DNA of 64,000 nt from the NCBI RefSeq assembly GCF_018325905.1, contig NZ_AP021901.1:2232001-2296000 (forward strand), in the 5' to 3' direction. The notes under the pieces were generated by a model. That model saw only the letters and a program-made list of their open reading frames with translations, ran no database searches and was not told the DNA's origin. Positions 33,132-42,936 of the stretch are shown here, piece after piece (position 1 is the stretch's first letter; every line of letters begins with the position of its first letter). A program made the translations under genes and the position numbers. The stretch comes from Pseudomonas sp. St316. Its GTDB lineage: Bacteria; Pseudomonadota; Gammaproteobacteria; Pseudomonadales; Pseudomonadaceae.

Positions 33132-35102
33132 TCATTCACTGGTAAGGGCCGCGACCGGGTCGAGGCGGGCCGCCTTGCGGGCTGGCATGAAACCGAAGAC
33201 CACGCCCGTGACCAGGGCGCAACCAAAGGCACCGAACACCGCCAGCCATTCGAACGCCACGGCGATCTTGCCCAGCAACAAGGCACCGCCCACCAGCAGG
33301 GCCAGGCCGATGCCAGCGAGCCCGCCGACCACCGAGAGCATCACTGCTTCGGTGAGAAATTGGCGCAGGATGTCGCGCTGCCGGGCGCCGGTGGCCATGC
33401 GGATACCGATCTCGCGGGTGCGTTCGCGCACGGTCATGAGCATGATGTTCATCACCCCGATGCCGCCCACCAACAACGAAATCGCCGCGATGGCGCCGAG
33501 CATCAGCGACAGCGTGCCCTGGGTGCGCGCCTCGGCCTGGATCATCGCGGCGTTGTTGGTCAGTTCGAAATCCTGCTTGCCGTTGTGCAGGCGCAACAGC
33601 GTTCGGGAGACGGCTTGCTCGGCTTGCTTGACCTTGCCCGCGTCCTTGGCGGCGATCACTACGTACTCGGGATGACGGCTGCCGAACAGCCGTACGCTGG
33701 CGGCGGAGTAGGGCACCGCGACACGGTTGTCGGCGTCGGAGTCCCCGGAGCTGGCGCCTTTCTCGGCCAATACGCCGACCACTTGGAACGGCACGTTCTC
33801 GATCAGGATGTAGCGACCGATGGGATCGGCGACATCCTTGAACAGTTTCTGCCGGACCTTGTGACCGATCACTGCGACTGCCGCCGCGCTACGCTCATCG
33901 GCCTCGCTGAAGTAATGGCCCTGGACCACTGGCCAATTGAAAATGAGCGGGAAGTTCGTATCGTTGCCGCCCACGTAGCTGGTGTGGTCGAGGTTGCCGA
34001 AGCGCACGCTGGCTTCGGCGCCGTTGACCGGCATGATCCGCTGCACCTCGGGCAGGGCGGCGAGGGCGGCCAGGTCTTGTTCGCTGATGATGCCTTTGGT
34101 GGCGCGCGGGTTGGGCGCGGTGCCGTTGAGGTAGATGATGTTCGAGCCGAAGGCGCCCATCTGGGCCATGACCTGGCGCTTGCTGCCTTCGCCCACGGCC
34201 AGCATCACCACCACCGAGGCCACGCCGATGATGATGCCGAGCAAGGTCAGGGCGGTGCGGAAACGGTTGATCCACATCACCCGCCACGCCGCCTGCACCG
34301 CGTCGAGCAACTCGCCTTTCCAGGCGCCGGTGTGTTCGCTGCCGGCACTCAGGCGCTGGCGCAGGTCGACGGCCTGCAGGGCCTTTGGGTTGGCTGGCAC
34401 GTCGCTCGGCAAAGCGCTGGTGCTGTCGCTGATGATCAGTCCGTCGCGGATCTCGATGATGCGCTTTGCCCGGGCCGCCACTTCGCGGTCGTGGGTGATC
34501 AGGATCACCACATGGCCCTGGCTCGCCAGTTCGTCGAGCAAGGCCATGACCTCGATGCCGCTCTGGCTGTCGAGGGCGCCGGTGGGTTCGTCGGCGAGGA
34601 TGATGTGACCGCCGTTCATCAAGGCCCGGGCAATCGACACCCGCTGCTGCTGGCCGCCGGACAGTTGATGGGGACGGTTGCCGGTGCGGCTGGCCAGGCC
34701 CAGGCGTTCGAGCAGGGCGCTTGCTCGGGCGTGGCGCTCGGCGGCCGAGGTCCCGGCGTAGATGGCCGGCATCTCGACGTTTTCCTGGGCGGTGCCGGAG
34801 GGGATCAGGTGATAGCCCTGGAACACGAAGCCGAACGCTTCGCGCCGCAGCCAGGCTAATTCATCGCTGCCCAGATGGGCGACGTCTTCGCCGGCAAAAC
34901 GGTACTCGCCGTGGGTGGGGCGGTCGAGGCAACCGAGGATGTTCATCAAGGTCGATTTGCCGGAACCGGACGCGCCGACAATCGCCAGGAATTCCCCCGC
35001 GTGAATGGACAAGTCGATGCCGCGCAGCACTTCCACCCGAGGGCTGTCGCCACCGCCGTAGGCCTTGCGAATGTCCCGCAGTTCGATCAGGGGTGTGCTC
35101 AT
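33132..35102 (-). CDS. pvdT: PvdT, MacB-type ABC ATPase-permease
   Basis: Inner-membrane component of the PvdRT-OpmQ pump. 656 residues. An N-terminal ATPase has GASGSGKST (Walker A), [15 protein letters not shown] and [12 protein letters not shown] MacB permease follows, with a first membrane segment near residue 280 ([20 protein letters not shown]), a large periplasmic domain and three C-terminal membrane segments including [25 protein letters not shown]. The start codon directly follows the pvdR stop (TGAATG). Confidence 0.94.
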   Translation of the reverse strand: MSTPLIELRDIRKAYGGGDSPRVEVLRGIDLSIHAGEFLAIVGASGSGKSTLMNILGCLDRPTHGEYRFAGEDVAHLGSDELAWLRREAFGFVFQGYHLIPSGTAQENVEMPAIYAGTSAAERHARASALLERLGLASRTGNRPHQLSGGQQQRVSIARALMNGGHIILADEPTGALDSQSGIEVMALLDELASQGHVVILITHDREVAARAKRIIEIRDGLIISDSTSALPSDVPANPKALQAVDLRQRLSAGSEHTGAWKGELLDAVQAAWRVMWINRFRTALTLLGIIIGVASVVVMLAVGEGSKRQVMAQMGAFGSNIIYLNGTAPNPRATKGIISEQDLAALAALPEVQRIMPVNGAEASVRFGNLDHTSYVGGNDTNFPLIFNWPVVQGHYFSEADERSAAAVAVIGHKVRQKLFKDVADPIGRYILIENVPFQVVGVLAEKGASSGDSDADNRVAVPYSAASVRLFGSRHPEYVVIAAKDAGKVKQAEQAVSRTLLRLHNGKQDFELTNNAAMIQAEARTQGTLSLMLGAIAAISLLVGGIGVMNIMLMTVRERTREIGIRMATGARQRDILRQFLTEAVMLSVVGGLAGIGLALLVGGALLLGKIAVAFEWLAVFGAFGCALVTGVVFGFMPARKAARLDPVAALTSE

Positions 35103-36251
35103 TCAGCCTCCGCTGCCGGTAGCCGGGCCGATCAGCACCCGATCGCCTTCGCTCAGGCCGTCGACAATCTCGGTACGCAGCCGATCGCTGACGCCAGTGC
35201 GAACGGTGCGTGGCTGGACATCGCCATTGTCGGCCAATACCCGCACCTGGCCGGCGTCCTGCAAGGCGGCGCTGGGCACGGTCAGCACGTCCTTGGCTTG
35301 GGCGGCGACGAAAAACACCTGGGCAGTCATGTCGGTCATCAGCGCGCGGTCGGCGTTGTCGACGTCGAGCAGCACGGTGTAGAGCACCACCCGTTCGCTG
35401 CCGCTGCGCCCACCGCTGGGGCTGCCACCCTGGCTGGCTTCCAGCGGACGTGGCGGCACCGGGAGGATCTGGCGAACGGTGCTGCTCCAGCGTCGGCTGC
35501 CGCCGGCCAGGGTCGTGAAGTAGGCGGTCATGCCCGGTTTGACGTGGCCGATGTCGGCTTCCGAGACTTCGGCCCAGACGGTCATCGGCGACAGGCGGGC
35601 GATGCGCAGGATCAACGGGGTTTGCTGCTGGGCGTTGAGAGTCTGGCCTTCCCGGGCGCCGACGGCGACCACGGTGCCGCTCATTGGCGCATAGATGCGC
35701 GTGTAGCCCAACTCGGCCTCGTCGCTGCGCAGGCTGGCCTGGGCCTGGCGGATCTGGGCCTGGAACATGTCGATGCGCGCCTGGGTCGCCCGCACTTCGG
35801 CCTGGGCAGTCTGCACGTCTTCCTCGCGGGTGGCGCCGCCGGCCTTGAGTTGCTGTTGGCGGCGGGATTTCTGCTGCGCCAGGTCGTGCTGGGCACGCTG
35901 TTCCTGGAGCTGGGCCTTGAGGTTCTCGATTGAAAAACGCCCGGCGTCGAGCCGGGCTTTTTGTGTGGACGGGTCGATTTCGACCAGCAGCTGGCCTTCG
36001 CGCACCTCGTCGCCGGCTTCCACATGAATCTTCTGGATCTGCCCGGACGCCTGGGCACCCACGTCGACATAACGCCGCGGTTGCAGGGTGCCCAGGGCGG
36101 TGACGCTGTTTTCGATATCGCCACGGGTGACGGGCGCGGTGACCAGGGGCGCGTGGCTTGGCGCGACCGCTTGCCAGGCGGCGAAAGCCACGGCCGGAAG
36201 CAGGGCGAAGGTGAGAAGCCAGGCGCGTCGGGTAGGGCGGGGACGTTTCAT
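35103..36251 (-). CDS. pvdR: PvdR, periplasmic adaptor of the pyoverdine pump
   Basis: MacA-like membrane-fusion protein linking PvdT and OpmQ. ATG 36251 gives 382 residues: one N-terminal anchor or signal (LLTFALLPAVAFAAW), split biotinyl-lipoyl halves (VGAQASGQIQKIHVEAGDEV and GYTRIYAPMSGTVVAVGARE), a coiled-coil hairpin of about 90 residues rich in Q and A between them, and beta-barrel domains after. An insert rich in G and S (ASQGGSPSGGRSGSE) lies in the membrane-proximal part. First gene of pvdRT-opmQ. Longer frames cross the promoter. Confidence 0.93.
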   Translation of the reverse strand: MKRPRPTRRAWLLTFALLPAVAFAAWQAVAPSHAPLVTAPVTRGDIENSVTALGTLQPRRYVDVGAQASGQIQKIHVEAGDEVREGQLLVEIDPSTQKARLDAGRFSIENLKAQLQEQRAQHDLAQQKSRRQQQLKAGGATREEDVQTAQAEVRATQARIDMFQAQIRQAQASLRSDEAELGYTRIYAPMSGTVVAVGAREGQTLNAQQQTPLILRIARLSPMTVWAEVSEADIGHVKPGMTAYFTTLAGGSRRWSSTVRQILPVPPRPLEASQGGSPSGGRSGSERVVLYTVLLDVDNADRALMTDMTAQVFFVAAQAKDVLTVPSAALQDAGQVRVLADNGDVQPRTVRTGVSDRLRTEIVDGLSEGDRVLIGPATGSGG

Positions 36252-36318
36252 GCAGGGTTCCGGCCGGAGGTGTCGGGCCCGTTCCATGATGGGCAGGGAC
36301 GGGAGGCTGTTCTGGTAA

Positions 36319-36342
36319 ACGAGCGTTCCGGGCGGGAATTTA
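36319..36342 (-). promoter_or_regulatory. Iron-starvation (PvdS) box upstream of pvdRT-opmQ
   Basis: - strand TAAAT (36342-36338), 16 bases, CGT (36321-36319), about 70 bases before the pvdR start. Confidence 0.85.
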
Positions 36343-36399
36343 CTGTGTGAAACACTTGGTAGCAGGTTGAAAAGATCAGTTGAAGCGTCACAACCTCCT

Positions 36400-36530
36400 G
36401 TGGCGAGGGAGCTTGCTCCCGCTGGGGCGCGAAGCGACCCTAAAACCTGCATCCCGGTTATGTCAGATTCAATAATGTCGCCGGCCTTGGGCCTGCTGAG
36501 CAGGCCAGCGGGAGCAAGCTCCCTCGCCAC
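36400..36530. repeat. REP doublet, GTGGCGAGGGAGC class
   Basis: Inverted arms starting at 36400 and ending GCCAC at 36530, with inner GGCCTGCT / AGCAGGCC pairs. It sits between the divergent pvdR and fpvI promoters. Confidence 0.85.
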
Positions 36531-36596
36531 AAAAGCGGCCCTGGCGCCTCATTGATCTGAATGAATCAGCCCGGATACAAACCAAAGCTTTAAATC

Positions 36597-36619
36597 TATA
36601 TGAGAATTACTATAAATTA
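36597..36619 (+). promoter_or_regulatory. Fur-box-like site upstream of fpvI
   Basis: TATATGAGAATTACTATAAA-type A/T-rich stretch resembling the Fur repeat ATGAGAATTATTATC, about 95 bases before the fpvI start. Iron-Fur repression of fpvI is known in P. aeruginosa, so the site fits; the match is imperfect. Confidence 0.55.
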
Positions 36620-36712
36620 CGCGATTGAATCTGCCACCATCGTGCCATTGCCTGTTCCAGGCATGCAGAGTGGGCACAGGGATAGCGGTCGCAACCATTG
36701 CGCACGGGAGTC

Positions 36713-37195
36713 ATGTTGGAAAACTACTATCGCGAGCTGGTGTGTTTCCTGAACGCCAGGCTAGGCAACCGCCAGGCGGCCGAGGATGTGGTGCATGACG
36801 CCTATGTGCGGGTGCTGGAGCGCGCCAGCGACACCCCCATCGAGCAGCCCCGCGCGTTCCTCTATCGCACGGCATTGAACCTGGTGATCGACAGGCATCG
36901 GCGCAACACCCTGCGCCAGGTCGAATCCCTGGAGGTGCTGGACAGCGAAGAGCGTTTCTTCACGCCGTCGCCCCATTCCAGCCTCGACCACGGCCAGCGC
37001 CTGGACATGCTCCAGCGTGCCCTGGCCGAGCTGCCGCCGCTGTGCCGCGAGAGCTTCCTGCTGCGCAAGCTCGAAGGTCTGTCCCACCCGCAAATCGCCG
37101 AGCGCCTGGGCATTTCCCGGGCACTGGTGGAAAAACACATCGTCAATGCCATGAAGCACTGCCGCGTTCGTGTGCGGCAGTGGGACGCGCATTAA
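36713..37195 (+). CDS. fpvI: ECF sigma factor FpvI
   Basis: Sigma-70 family factor that in P. aeruginosa directs fpvA transcription. 160 residues from ATG 36713. An upstream TTG at 36698 in the same frame is an alternative, because GGGAG is only two bases from the chosen ATG. Region 2 reads LGNRQAAEDVVHDAYVRVLER and FLYRTALNLVIDRHRR. Region 4 is RESFLLRKLEGLSHPQIAER followed by LGISRALVEKHIVNAM. Placed between pvdRT-opmQ and pvdA as in other fluorescent pseudomonads. The anti-sigma gene fpvR is not in the window. Confidence 0.85.
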   Translation: MLENYYRELVCFLNARLGNRQAAEDVVHDAYVRVLERASDTPIEQPRAFLYRTALNLVIDRHRRNTLRQVESLEVLDSEERFFTPSPHSSLDHGQRLDMLQRALAELPPLCRESFLLRKLEGLSHPQIAERLGISRALVEKHIVNAMKHCRVRVRQWDAH

Positions 37196-37220
37196 TCTGC
37201 CCACGCCGGTCGCCTCGCGG

Positions 37221-37244
37221 TAAATTTTTTTTCATTGTCCTCGT
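37221..37244 (+). promoter_or_regulatory. Iron-starvation (PvdS) box upstream of pvdA
   Basis: TAAAT (37221-37225), 16 bases, CGT (37242-37244), 96 bases before the pvdA ATG. Confidence 0.88.
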
Positions 37245-37339
37245 TCCTCTCAACAGACGACTTGTCGGCGCCCGAACGCCGGTCAGGTTCCCCAGGCTTT
37301 TCGTGCCCTGTTGAGGGGCTTTTCCAGAGGACACTGGAC

Positions 37340-38674
37340 ATGACTCAGGCAATTGCATCGCCCATCGTTCATGATTTGATCGGCATTGGCTTCGGCCCTT
37401 CGAACCTGGCGTTGGCCATCGCGCTGCGGGAGCGGGGGCCGGTCCAGGGTGAACTGGACGTGCTGTTCCTCGACAAGCAGGCCGACTACCGCTGGCACGG
37501 CAACACCCTGGTGACCCAGAGCGAGTTGCAGATTTCCTTCCTCAAGGACCTGGTGACCCTGCGCAACCCCACCAGCCCTTATTCATTCGTCAACTACCTC
37601 AAGCACCATGGCCGCCTGGTGGACTTCATCAACCTCGGCACCTTCTACCCGTGCCGCATGGAGTTCAATGACTACCTGCGTTGGGTGGCCGGGCACTTCC
37701 CCCAACAGAGCCGCTATGGCGAAGAAGTGCTGCGCATCGAGCCGGTGCTGCACAACCAGCAGGTCGAGGCGCTGCGGGTAATTTCCCGCACAGCCCAGGG
37801 CGAAGAGTTCGTACGCACCACCCGTTCGCTGGTGGTCAGTGCCGGCGGTACGCCGCGCATTCCCGACGTGTTCAAGGCTTTCAAGGATGATGGGCGGGTG
37901 TTCCACCATTCCCAGTACCTGGAGCGCATGGCGGGCCAGCCGTGCGTGAGCGGCCAGCCGATGAACATCGCCATCATCGGTGGCGGGCAGAGCGCGGCAG
38001 AGGCCTTCATCGACCTCAACGACAGCTTCCCTTCGGTGCAGGTCGACATGATCCTGCGCGGCTCGGCCCTCAAACCGGCGGACGACAGCCCGTTCGTCAA
38101 CGAAGTGTTCTCGCCGGAGTTCACCGACCTGGTGTTCCAGCAACCCCACAGCGAGCGCGAGCGCCTGGTCAACGAGTACCACAACACCAACTATTCGGTG
38201 GTGGACATCGACCTGATCGAGCGCATCTACGGGATTTTCTATCGCCAGAAAGTCTCCGGCATCGCCCGCCATGCGTTCCGCACCCTCACCACGGTGGAGA
38301 AAGCCACGGCCACCGACGCCGGCGTGGAACTGGCGGTGCGCAACAACGCCACCGGTGAGCTGACGGTGCGTTGCTATGACGCCGTGGTGCTGGCCACCGG
38401 TTACGAGCGGCAGATGCACCGCACGCTGTTGGAGCCACTGACCCAGTACCTGGGGGATTTCGAGGTGGATCGCAACTACAAGCTGATCACCGACGAGCGC
38501 TGCAAGGCGGCGATCTACATGCAGGGCTTCTGCCAGGCCAGCCATGGCCTGAGCGACACCTTGCTGTCGATCCTGCCGGTGCGCGCCGATGAAATCGCCG
38601 GCTCGTTGTATGAGCATGGCAAGCATCGTGGGCAAGCGCGCGCAGTGCCCGATCTGCACCTGGCGACGGCATAG
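37340..38674 (+). CDS. pvdA: L-ornithine N5-monooxygenase PvdA
   Basis: FAD- and NADPH-dependent hydroxylase making N5-hydroxyornithine for the pyoverdine peptide. ATG 37340 (site CAGAGGA) gives 444 residues; P. aeruginosa PvdA has 443. FAD site GIGFGPSNLALAIALRE near residue 15; HGNTLVTQSELQISFLKDLV is family-typical; NADPH site IAIIGGGQSAAEAF near 214; C-terminal DAVVLATGYERQMH. Its presence implies hydroxyornithine in the product, although no hydroxyornithine-specific A domain lies in this window, so those modules are probably upstream of base 1 or elsewhere. Confidence 0.95.
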   Translation: MTQAIASPIVHDLIGIGFGPSNLALAIALRERGPVQGELDVLFLDKQADYRWHGNTLVTQSELQISFLKDLVTLRNPTSPYSFVNYLKHHGRLVDFINLGTFYPCRMEFNDYLRWVAGHFPQQSRYGEEVLRIEPVLHNQQVEALRVISRTAQGEEFVRTTRSLVVSAGGTPRIPDVFKAFKDDGRVFHHSQYLERMAGQPCVSGQPMNIAIIGGGQSAAEAFIDLNDSFPSVQVDMILRGSALKPADDSPFVNEVFSPEFTDLVFQQPHSERERLVNEYHNTNYSVVDIDLIERIYGIFYRQKVSGIARHAFRTLTTVEKATATDAGVELAVRNNATGELTVRCYDAVVLATGYERQMHRTLLEPLTQYLGDFEVDRNYKLITDERCKAAIYMQGFCQASHGLSDTLLSILPVRADEIAGSLYEHGKHRGQARAVPDLHLATA

Positions 38675-38702
38675 ACAGCCGCTGTGTTCATCGCACCACC
38701 CT

Positions 38703-38790
38703 GTGGGAGCGGGCTTGCCCGCGATAGCGTCAGTTCAGCCAACCTCTATGTTGGATGACGCACCGCCATCGCGAGCAAGCTCGCTCCCAC
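38703..38790. repeat. REP doublet after pvdA
   Basis: Arms GTGGGAGCGGGCTTGCCCGC (38703 on) and complement TCGCGAGCAAGCTCGCTCCC ending 38790; the two arms are different variants. The remaining 190 bases to the kinase start show no gene. Confidence 0.85.
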
Positions 38791-38980
38791 AAGGAAGTTG
38801 GGAGCAATTCCTCAGAAATTTCCTACACTCAGTCCACGCCTGCCGCCGTTTGACAGGCCCACGGACGGTTCGCTGTTCTCCCGTATTGGCAGTCTGAACC
38901 CATCAGCCGGGTACCCTGACTTGAACTGAAGTCGGTGGCGTTCCGGGCAGACTTCGCCAAGCGGATACAACCTGACCCCG

Positions 38981-41900
38981 ATGAAGCTGCTTTTACGCAC
39001 AGGCCTGGCGGCGCTGTTGCTGGGCTCATTGAGTGTGGCGCCACAGGCTGGTGCGGCACCCGAGACGTTGCAGGTGCTCGGGCGTTCCCATGCGAGCGAC
39101 TATTCGGTGTCCCTGGACGAAGCCGATTGGACCTGGCTGCGTCAAAAGGGCACGTTGTTGCTGGGCGCCTCGGCGCCGGATGATCCACCTTTTGGCATCA
39201 CTGGCAATGGCCGCGACTATGAAGGCCTGACCGCCGACTATGCCCAGTTGCTTGGGCAGTTGCTGCACGTCAGCGTGCAGGTACAGCGTTATCCGTCCCG
39301 TGCCGAATCGCTCCAGGCCCTGCGCAGCGGTGAGGTTGACCTGCTCGGCACGGCCAACGGTTTTGAAGCCAGCGACCCGGACCTGGCGATGTCCCAGGCC
39401 TATGCCGATGACCTGCCCACCCTCGTAGCCCGCATCGACGACAGCCAGGACTTGCCCACGGATCTGGCGGGCAAACGGGTGGCGATGCTGTATCACTACT
39501 TGCCGCCGGAGACGGTCGAGGCGTTTTATCCCGATGCTTCGCTGCAGTTGTTCCCCTCGACCTTGAGCGCCATCGGCGCCGTAGCGTTTGGCCAGGCCGA
39601 CGTCTATCTGGGGGATTCAATCAGTTCCAATTACCTGATCAGCAAGAATTACCTGAACAATGTTCAACTGGCCGATTTCTCGCGCATGGAAGTGCAGCCG
39701 TTCGCCTTTGCCGTCAGCCGCGACAACGTGCGCTTGTTGCGCATCGTCAATGCCGCGTTGCAAGCCATTCCCGCCAGCGAACGCATGAGCATCCTGCGCC
39801 GCTGGAGTGCCGGCGGCGCGAGCATGCCGGGTCAGCAGGCGCTACATTTCAGCGTCAATGAGCAGCGCTGGTTGGATGCCCATCCGCGAATCAAGGTGGC
39901 AGTCAACGAGAACTTCCTGCCACTGACGTTCTTCGATGAACAGGAGCATTTGCGCGGCATCGGCGCCGATGTGCTGGCCCGGATCAGCTTACGTACCGGT
40001 TTGAAATTCGATGTGCAGCGTGGCGGCTCGGTTGACGATTTGATCGGGCAGATCAAGAGTGGCAAGGCCGACGTCCTGGCGACCGCCATACCCAGCACCG
40101 AACTCGAAGACGAGTTGCGCTTTACCCGACCGTACCTGACGAACCCGTTCGTGCTGGTGGTGCCTGCTCGGGCCAAGGGCCCGCTGACCCTGGACCAGAT
40201 GGCTGGCAAGCGCCTGGCGCTGGTGCGTGGCAACGTGTTGCGCGAGTTCCTGCTGGAGCAGTTCCCCCGCGTGCAGTTGGTGACGGCGCAAAACACCGCC
40301 GACGCCATGGCCATGGTCGCCGCCGGTACGGCGGACGCGGCGATCAATCCACTGATCAGCGCCCGCTACATGATCTCTCGCCAGTACCGTGACAAGCTGC
40401 AGGTCACCAGTACCGTCGGCACCTTGCCCGCGCGCGTTGCGTTGGCCACGAACCGGGGCGCGTTGGAGCTTTATTCGATTCTCGATAAAGCGCTGTTGAG
40501 CATTTCTCCCGAAGAGATGGACGAGCTGACCAACCGCTGGCGCAGTGAGGTGGTGATCGACGACAGCTATTGGCTGCGCAACCGCACCACGATTCTCCAG
40601 GGGTTCACCGTCGCTGCGCTGCTGTTGCTGGTGACCTTGGGCTGGGTCATTTACTTGCGGCGTCTGCTGGAGCAATTGCGCGTCGCCAAGGAAAGCGCCG
40701 ACGACGCCAATCGGGCCAAGACCACCTTCGTGGCGACCATGAGCCATGAGATCCGCACGCCGATGAATGCGGTGATTGGCTTGCTGGAACTGGCCCTGAA
40801 AAAAGCCGACCAGGGTGTCGTCGATCGGCACGCCATTGAGGTTGCGTCGGGGGCCGCCCATGGCCTGCTGGATCTGATCGGCGACATCCTCGACATTGCC
40901 CGCATCGAGTCGGGCCGGCTGTCGCTGGCGCCACAACGGGCCAATTTGTACGAGTTGATCGAGTCGGTTGTGCGGATTTTCGAAGGCCTGGCCCGACAGA
41001 AACAGCTGCGTCTGCAACGGGTGCTGGACGCCGAGGTCAACCGTGACGTGTTGATCGACCCGTTGCGCTTCAAGCAGATCGTCTCGAACCTGTTGAGCAA
41101 CGCCATCAAGTTTACCGACCAGGGCGAGGTGCGCCTGAGTGTGCACGGCGAGCCGGACGTTGAACACGGGCGCCTGGGCATTTGCCTGCGAGTCGAGGAC
41201 ACCGGCTGCGGGATTTCGCCCGATGACCAGCGCCGCCTGTTCAGCCCCTTTACCCAGGCCGGCCATAACGCCCAGTCGGCCCGCAGCGGTTCCGGGCTGG
41301 GGTTGGTCATTAGCCGCACGTTATGCGAAATGATGGGCGGCACCCTGACCTTGTGCAGCGTGGTGGGGGAGGGCACGCAGGTCGAGATTCTGCTGGACCT
41401 GCCCGTGCTCGACGCCTTGCCGGCAGCGCCATCTGTCGAGGTCGAGGCGCTGGTGCCGGTGCGGGAGCTGAGTATTCTGGTGGTTGACGACTACCCGGCC
41501 AATCGCTTGCTGCTGTCCCAGCAACTGGGCTACCTGGGCCATCGTGTCCAGGAGGCGCAGAACGGTGTCGAAGGTCTGCACACCTGGCGCAGCGAACACT
41601 TCGATGTGGTCATTACCGACTGCAACATGCCCTTGATGAGCGGCTACGAACTTGCGCGGGCCATTCGCGACGAAGAGCGTGCGCAAAATCTGTCGCCTGG
41701 GGTGATCCTGGGATTCACGGCCAATGCCCAGCCTGAGGAAAAGGACCGCTGCGCCGAGGCCGGGATGGACGATTGCTTGTTCAAACCCATCAGTCTTCGG
41801 GCGCTCAACGCGTGCCTGGCTTCGGTCACGCCGGATGCGCTGGCGCCCCTGCCCAGCGATAGCATCGACTTGACCAGCCTGGACCAACTGACCGGCGGCG

Positions 41901-42229
41901 ACGTGGCTGCCATCAAGGCACTGCTGGAAGAACTGGTCAGCAGCAATGCCGAAGATGCAGCGCGACTGCAGCACCTGTCCACCCGACAAGACTTGCCGGG
42001 CCTTGCGGACCTGGCGCACCGGATCAAGGGCGGGGCGCGGATCATCCAGGCGCAACGCCTGATCGCCGCTTGCGAGGCGCTGGAAAGGGCTTGTCGGGGA
42101 GACGACACGTTGCTGCTCGGCGACGCCGTGGAAGATCTTCGCCAAGCCATGGAAAACCTGGCGCAACGACTGGAAACCGATGTGGCGAGGGCGCTGGCTT
42201 CCGCTGGGCCGCGAAGCGGACCCTTCTGA
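38981..42229 (+). CDS. EvgS/BvgS-like hybrid sensor kinase (two SBP3 domains, HisKA, REC, HPt)
   Basis: A 1082-residue multistep phosphorelay kinase. A signal peptide ([20 protein letters not shown]) is followed by two periplasmic solute-binding type 3 domains (about 50-290 and 300-535), then one membrane segment ([17 protein letters not shown], near 552). The cytoplasmic part has HisKA with [14 protein letters not shown] (H589), an HATPase with [11 protein letters not shown] and GSGLGLVIS, a receiver with [15 protein letters not shown] (D880) and a C-terminal HPt with [11 protein letters not shown] (H1013). The architecture matches BvgS/EvgS and the Pseudomonas RocS/SadS kinases. The last 16 or so residues are encoded by REP-like sequence. 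Downstream lie a degenerate receiver and a LuxR-type regulator; no EAL gene as in the roc1 locus is present. The ligand is unknown. Confidence 0.92.
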   Translation: MKLLLRTGLAALLLGSLSVAPQAGAAPETLQVLGRSHASDYSVSLDEADWTWLRQKGTLLLGASAPDDPPFGITGNGRDYEGLTADYAQLLGQLLHVSVQVQRYPSRAESLQALRSGEVDLLGTANGFEASDPDLAMSQAYADDLPTLVARIDDSQDLPTDLAGKRVAMLYHYLPPETVEAFYPDASLQLFPSTLSAIGAVAFGQADVYLGDSISSNYLISKNYLNNVQLADFSRMEVQPFAFAVSRDNVRLLRIVNAALQAIPASERMSILRRWSAGGASMPGQQALHFSVNEQRWLDAHPRIKVAVNENFLPLTFFDEQEHLRGIGADVLARISLRTGLKFDVQRGGSVDDLIGQIKSGKADVLATAIPSTELEDELRFTRPYLTNPFVLVVPARAKGPLTLDQMAGKRLALVRGNVLREFLLEQFPRVQLVTAQNTADAMAMVAAGTADAAINPLISARYMISRQYRDKLQVTSTVGTLPARVALATNRGALELYSILDKALLSISPEEMDELTNRWRSEVVIDDSYWLRNRTTILQGFTVAALLLLVTLGWVIYLRRLLEQLRVAKESADDANRAKTTFVATMSHEIRTPMNAVIGLLELALKKADQGVVDRHAIEVASGAAHGLLDLIGDILDIARIESGRLSLAPQRANLYELIESVVRIFEGLARQKQLRLQRVLDAEVNRDVLIDPLRFKQIVSNLLSNAIKFTDQGEVRLSVHGEPDVEHGRLGICLRVEDTGCGISPDDQRRLFSPFTQAGHNAQSARSGSGLGLVISRTLCEMMGGTLTLCSVVGEGTQVEILLDLPVLDALPAAPSVEVEALVPVRELSILVVDDYPANRLLLSQQLGYLGHRVQEAQNGVEGLHTWRSEHFDVVITDCNMPLMSGYELARAIRDEERAQNLSPGVILGFTANAQPEEKDRCAEAGMDDCLFKPISLRALNACLASVTPDALAPLPSDSIDLTSLDQLTGGDVAAIKALLEELVSSNAEDAARLQHLSTRQDLPGLADLAHRIKGGARIIQAQRLIAACEALERACRGDDTLLLGDAVEDLRQAMENLAQRLETDVARALASAGPRSGPF

Positions 42230-42262
42230 ATCTTTCCTGCGGAATAAATTCCCTCACTACAA
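42181..42262. repeat. Degenerate REP overlapping the 3' end of the kinase gene
   Basis: TGTGGCGAGGGCGCTGGCTT followed by CCGCTGGGCCGCGAAGCG reproduces the left arm of the GTGGCGAGGGAGC class, with changes. AATTCCCTCACTACAAGG at about 42247 is a decayed right arm. The kinase stop codon (42227-42229) lies inside the repeat. Confidence 0.7.
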
Positions 42263-42387
42263 GGGCTTCGTCTGGCTTCATTTTAGGAATAGTCCTACAT
42301 CGTCTTTCAAACGCTTCCTCTAGCCTGACGGCCCTTAATGTTCTTGAGCCGGTTTCTACCTGGCGCATTGCTATTGGAACGCTTGCC

Positions 42388-42822
42388 ATGCCGAACAAAG
42401 CCCTCCGTATCCTGATTGCCGACCCACACCATGCTCATCGAATCGTGCTGGAGCGCCTGTTCAATCAACAGGGCTATTTCCGGATTGTTCCCGTGAGCCA
42501 TGTGCAGGAGTTGCTGACGCTGGTGGAGTACGGCAGCGAGCCCTTCGACCTGATTGTCGTCAATGCCGGGCTGGCAAGCGGGGCGTTGGACTTGCACGAT
42601 TTTGTTATCTATAACCCACAGGTTCGTCACGGGATGATTTACAACGCGCAACCGGCCAGTCTGTCGTCGGTGCCGGTCGCGCGCCGATCGAGCATGCACC
42701 TGAGCCAGGCGCCACTGCCTGACCTTGCCTCCCTGCGGCGCCTGATGGAGCAGGTCGACCCTCAAGCCAACGAGTCGCCGCAACCGTGGACGCGCGCCCT
42801 CAGGCAGGGCCGTGGATGCTGA
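42388..42822 (+). CDS. Stand-alone degenerate receiver-domain protein
   Basis: 144 residues from ATG 42388. The fold pattern looks like a CheY-type receiver: LRILIADPHHAHRIVLERLF at the start and EPFDLIVVNAGLASG at the expected beta-3 site. The phosphoacceptor Asp position is Asn (VVNAG), the acidic pair is Ala-Asp, and no clear T..K pair follows. It is therefore probably not phosphorylated and may bind a partner of the flanking kinase or regulator. The tail from about residue 90 is polar and has no DNA-binding helix. Placed between kinase and response regulator on the same strand. Identity is an inference from pattern. Confidence 0.7.
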   Translation: MPNKALRILIADPHHAHRIVLERLFNQQGYFRIVPVSHVQELLTLVEYGSEPFDLIVVNAGLASGALDLHDFVIYNPQVRHGMIYNAQPASLSSVPVARRSSMHLSQAPLPDLASLRRLMEQVDPQANESPQPWTRALRQGRGC

Positions 42823-42936
42823 GAAAGACCGCTGGTCTGCACTGTTGGATCTGACAGGTGTCAGGGTCTGGCGCTTGTGCAAGAGTCCGGTGCAGTCATG
42901 GCACCGGTGCCGTTTGTAATGACCTGGGGAATTGCC

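Noticed and set aside
32787..34859. 690-codon + strand frame opposite opmQ and pvdT
   Set aside because: Antisense shadow; the - strand proteins have intact Walker and OEP motifs.
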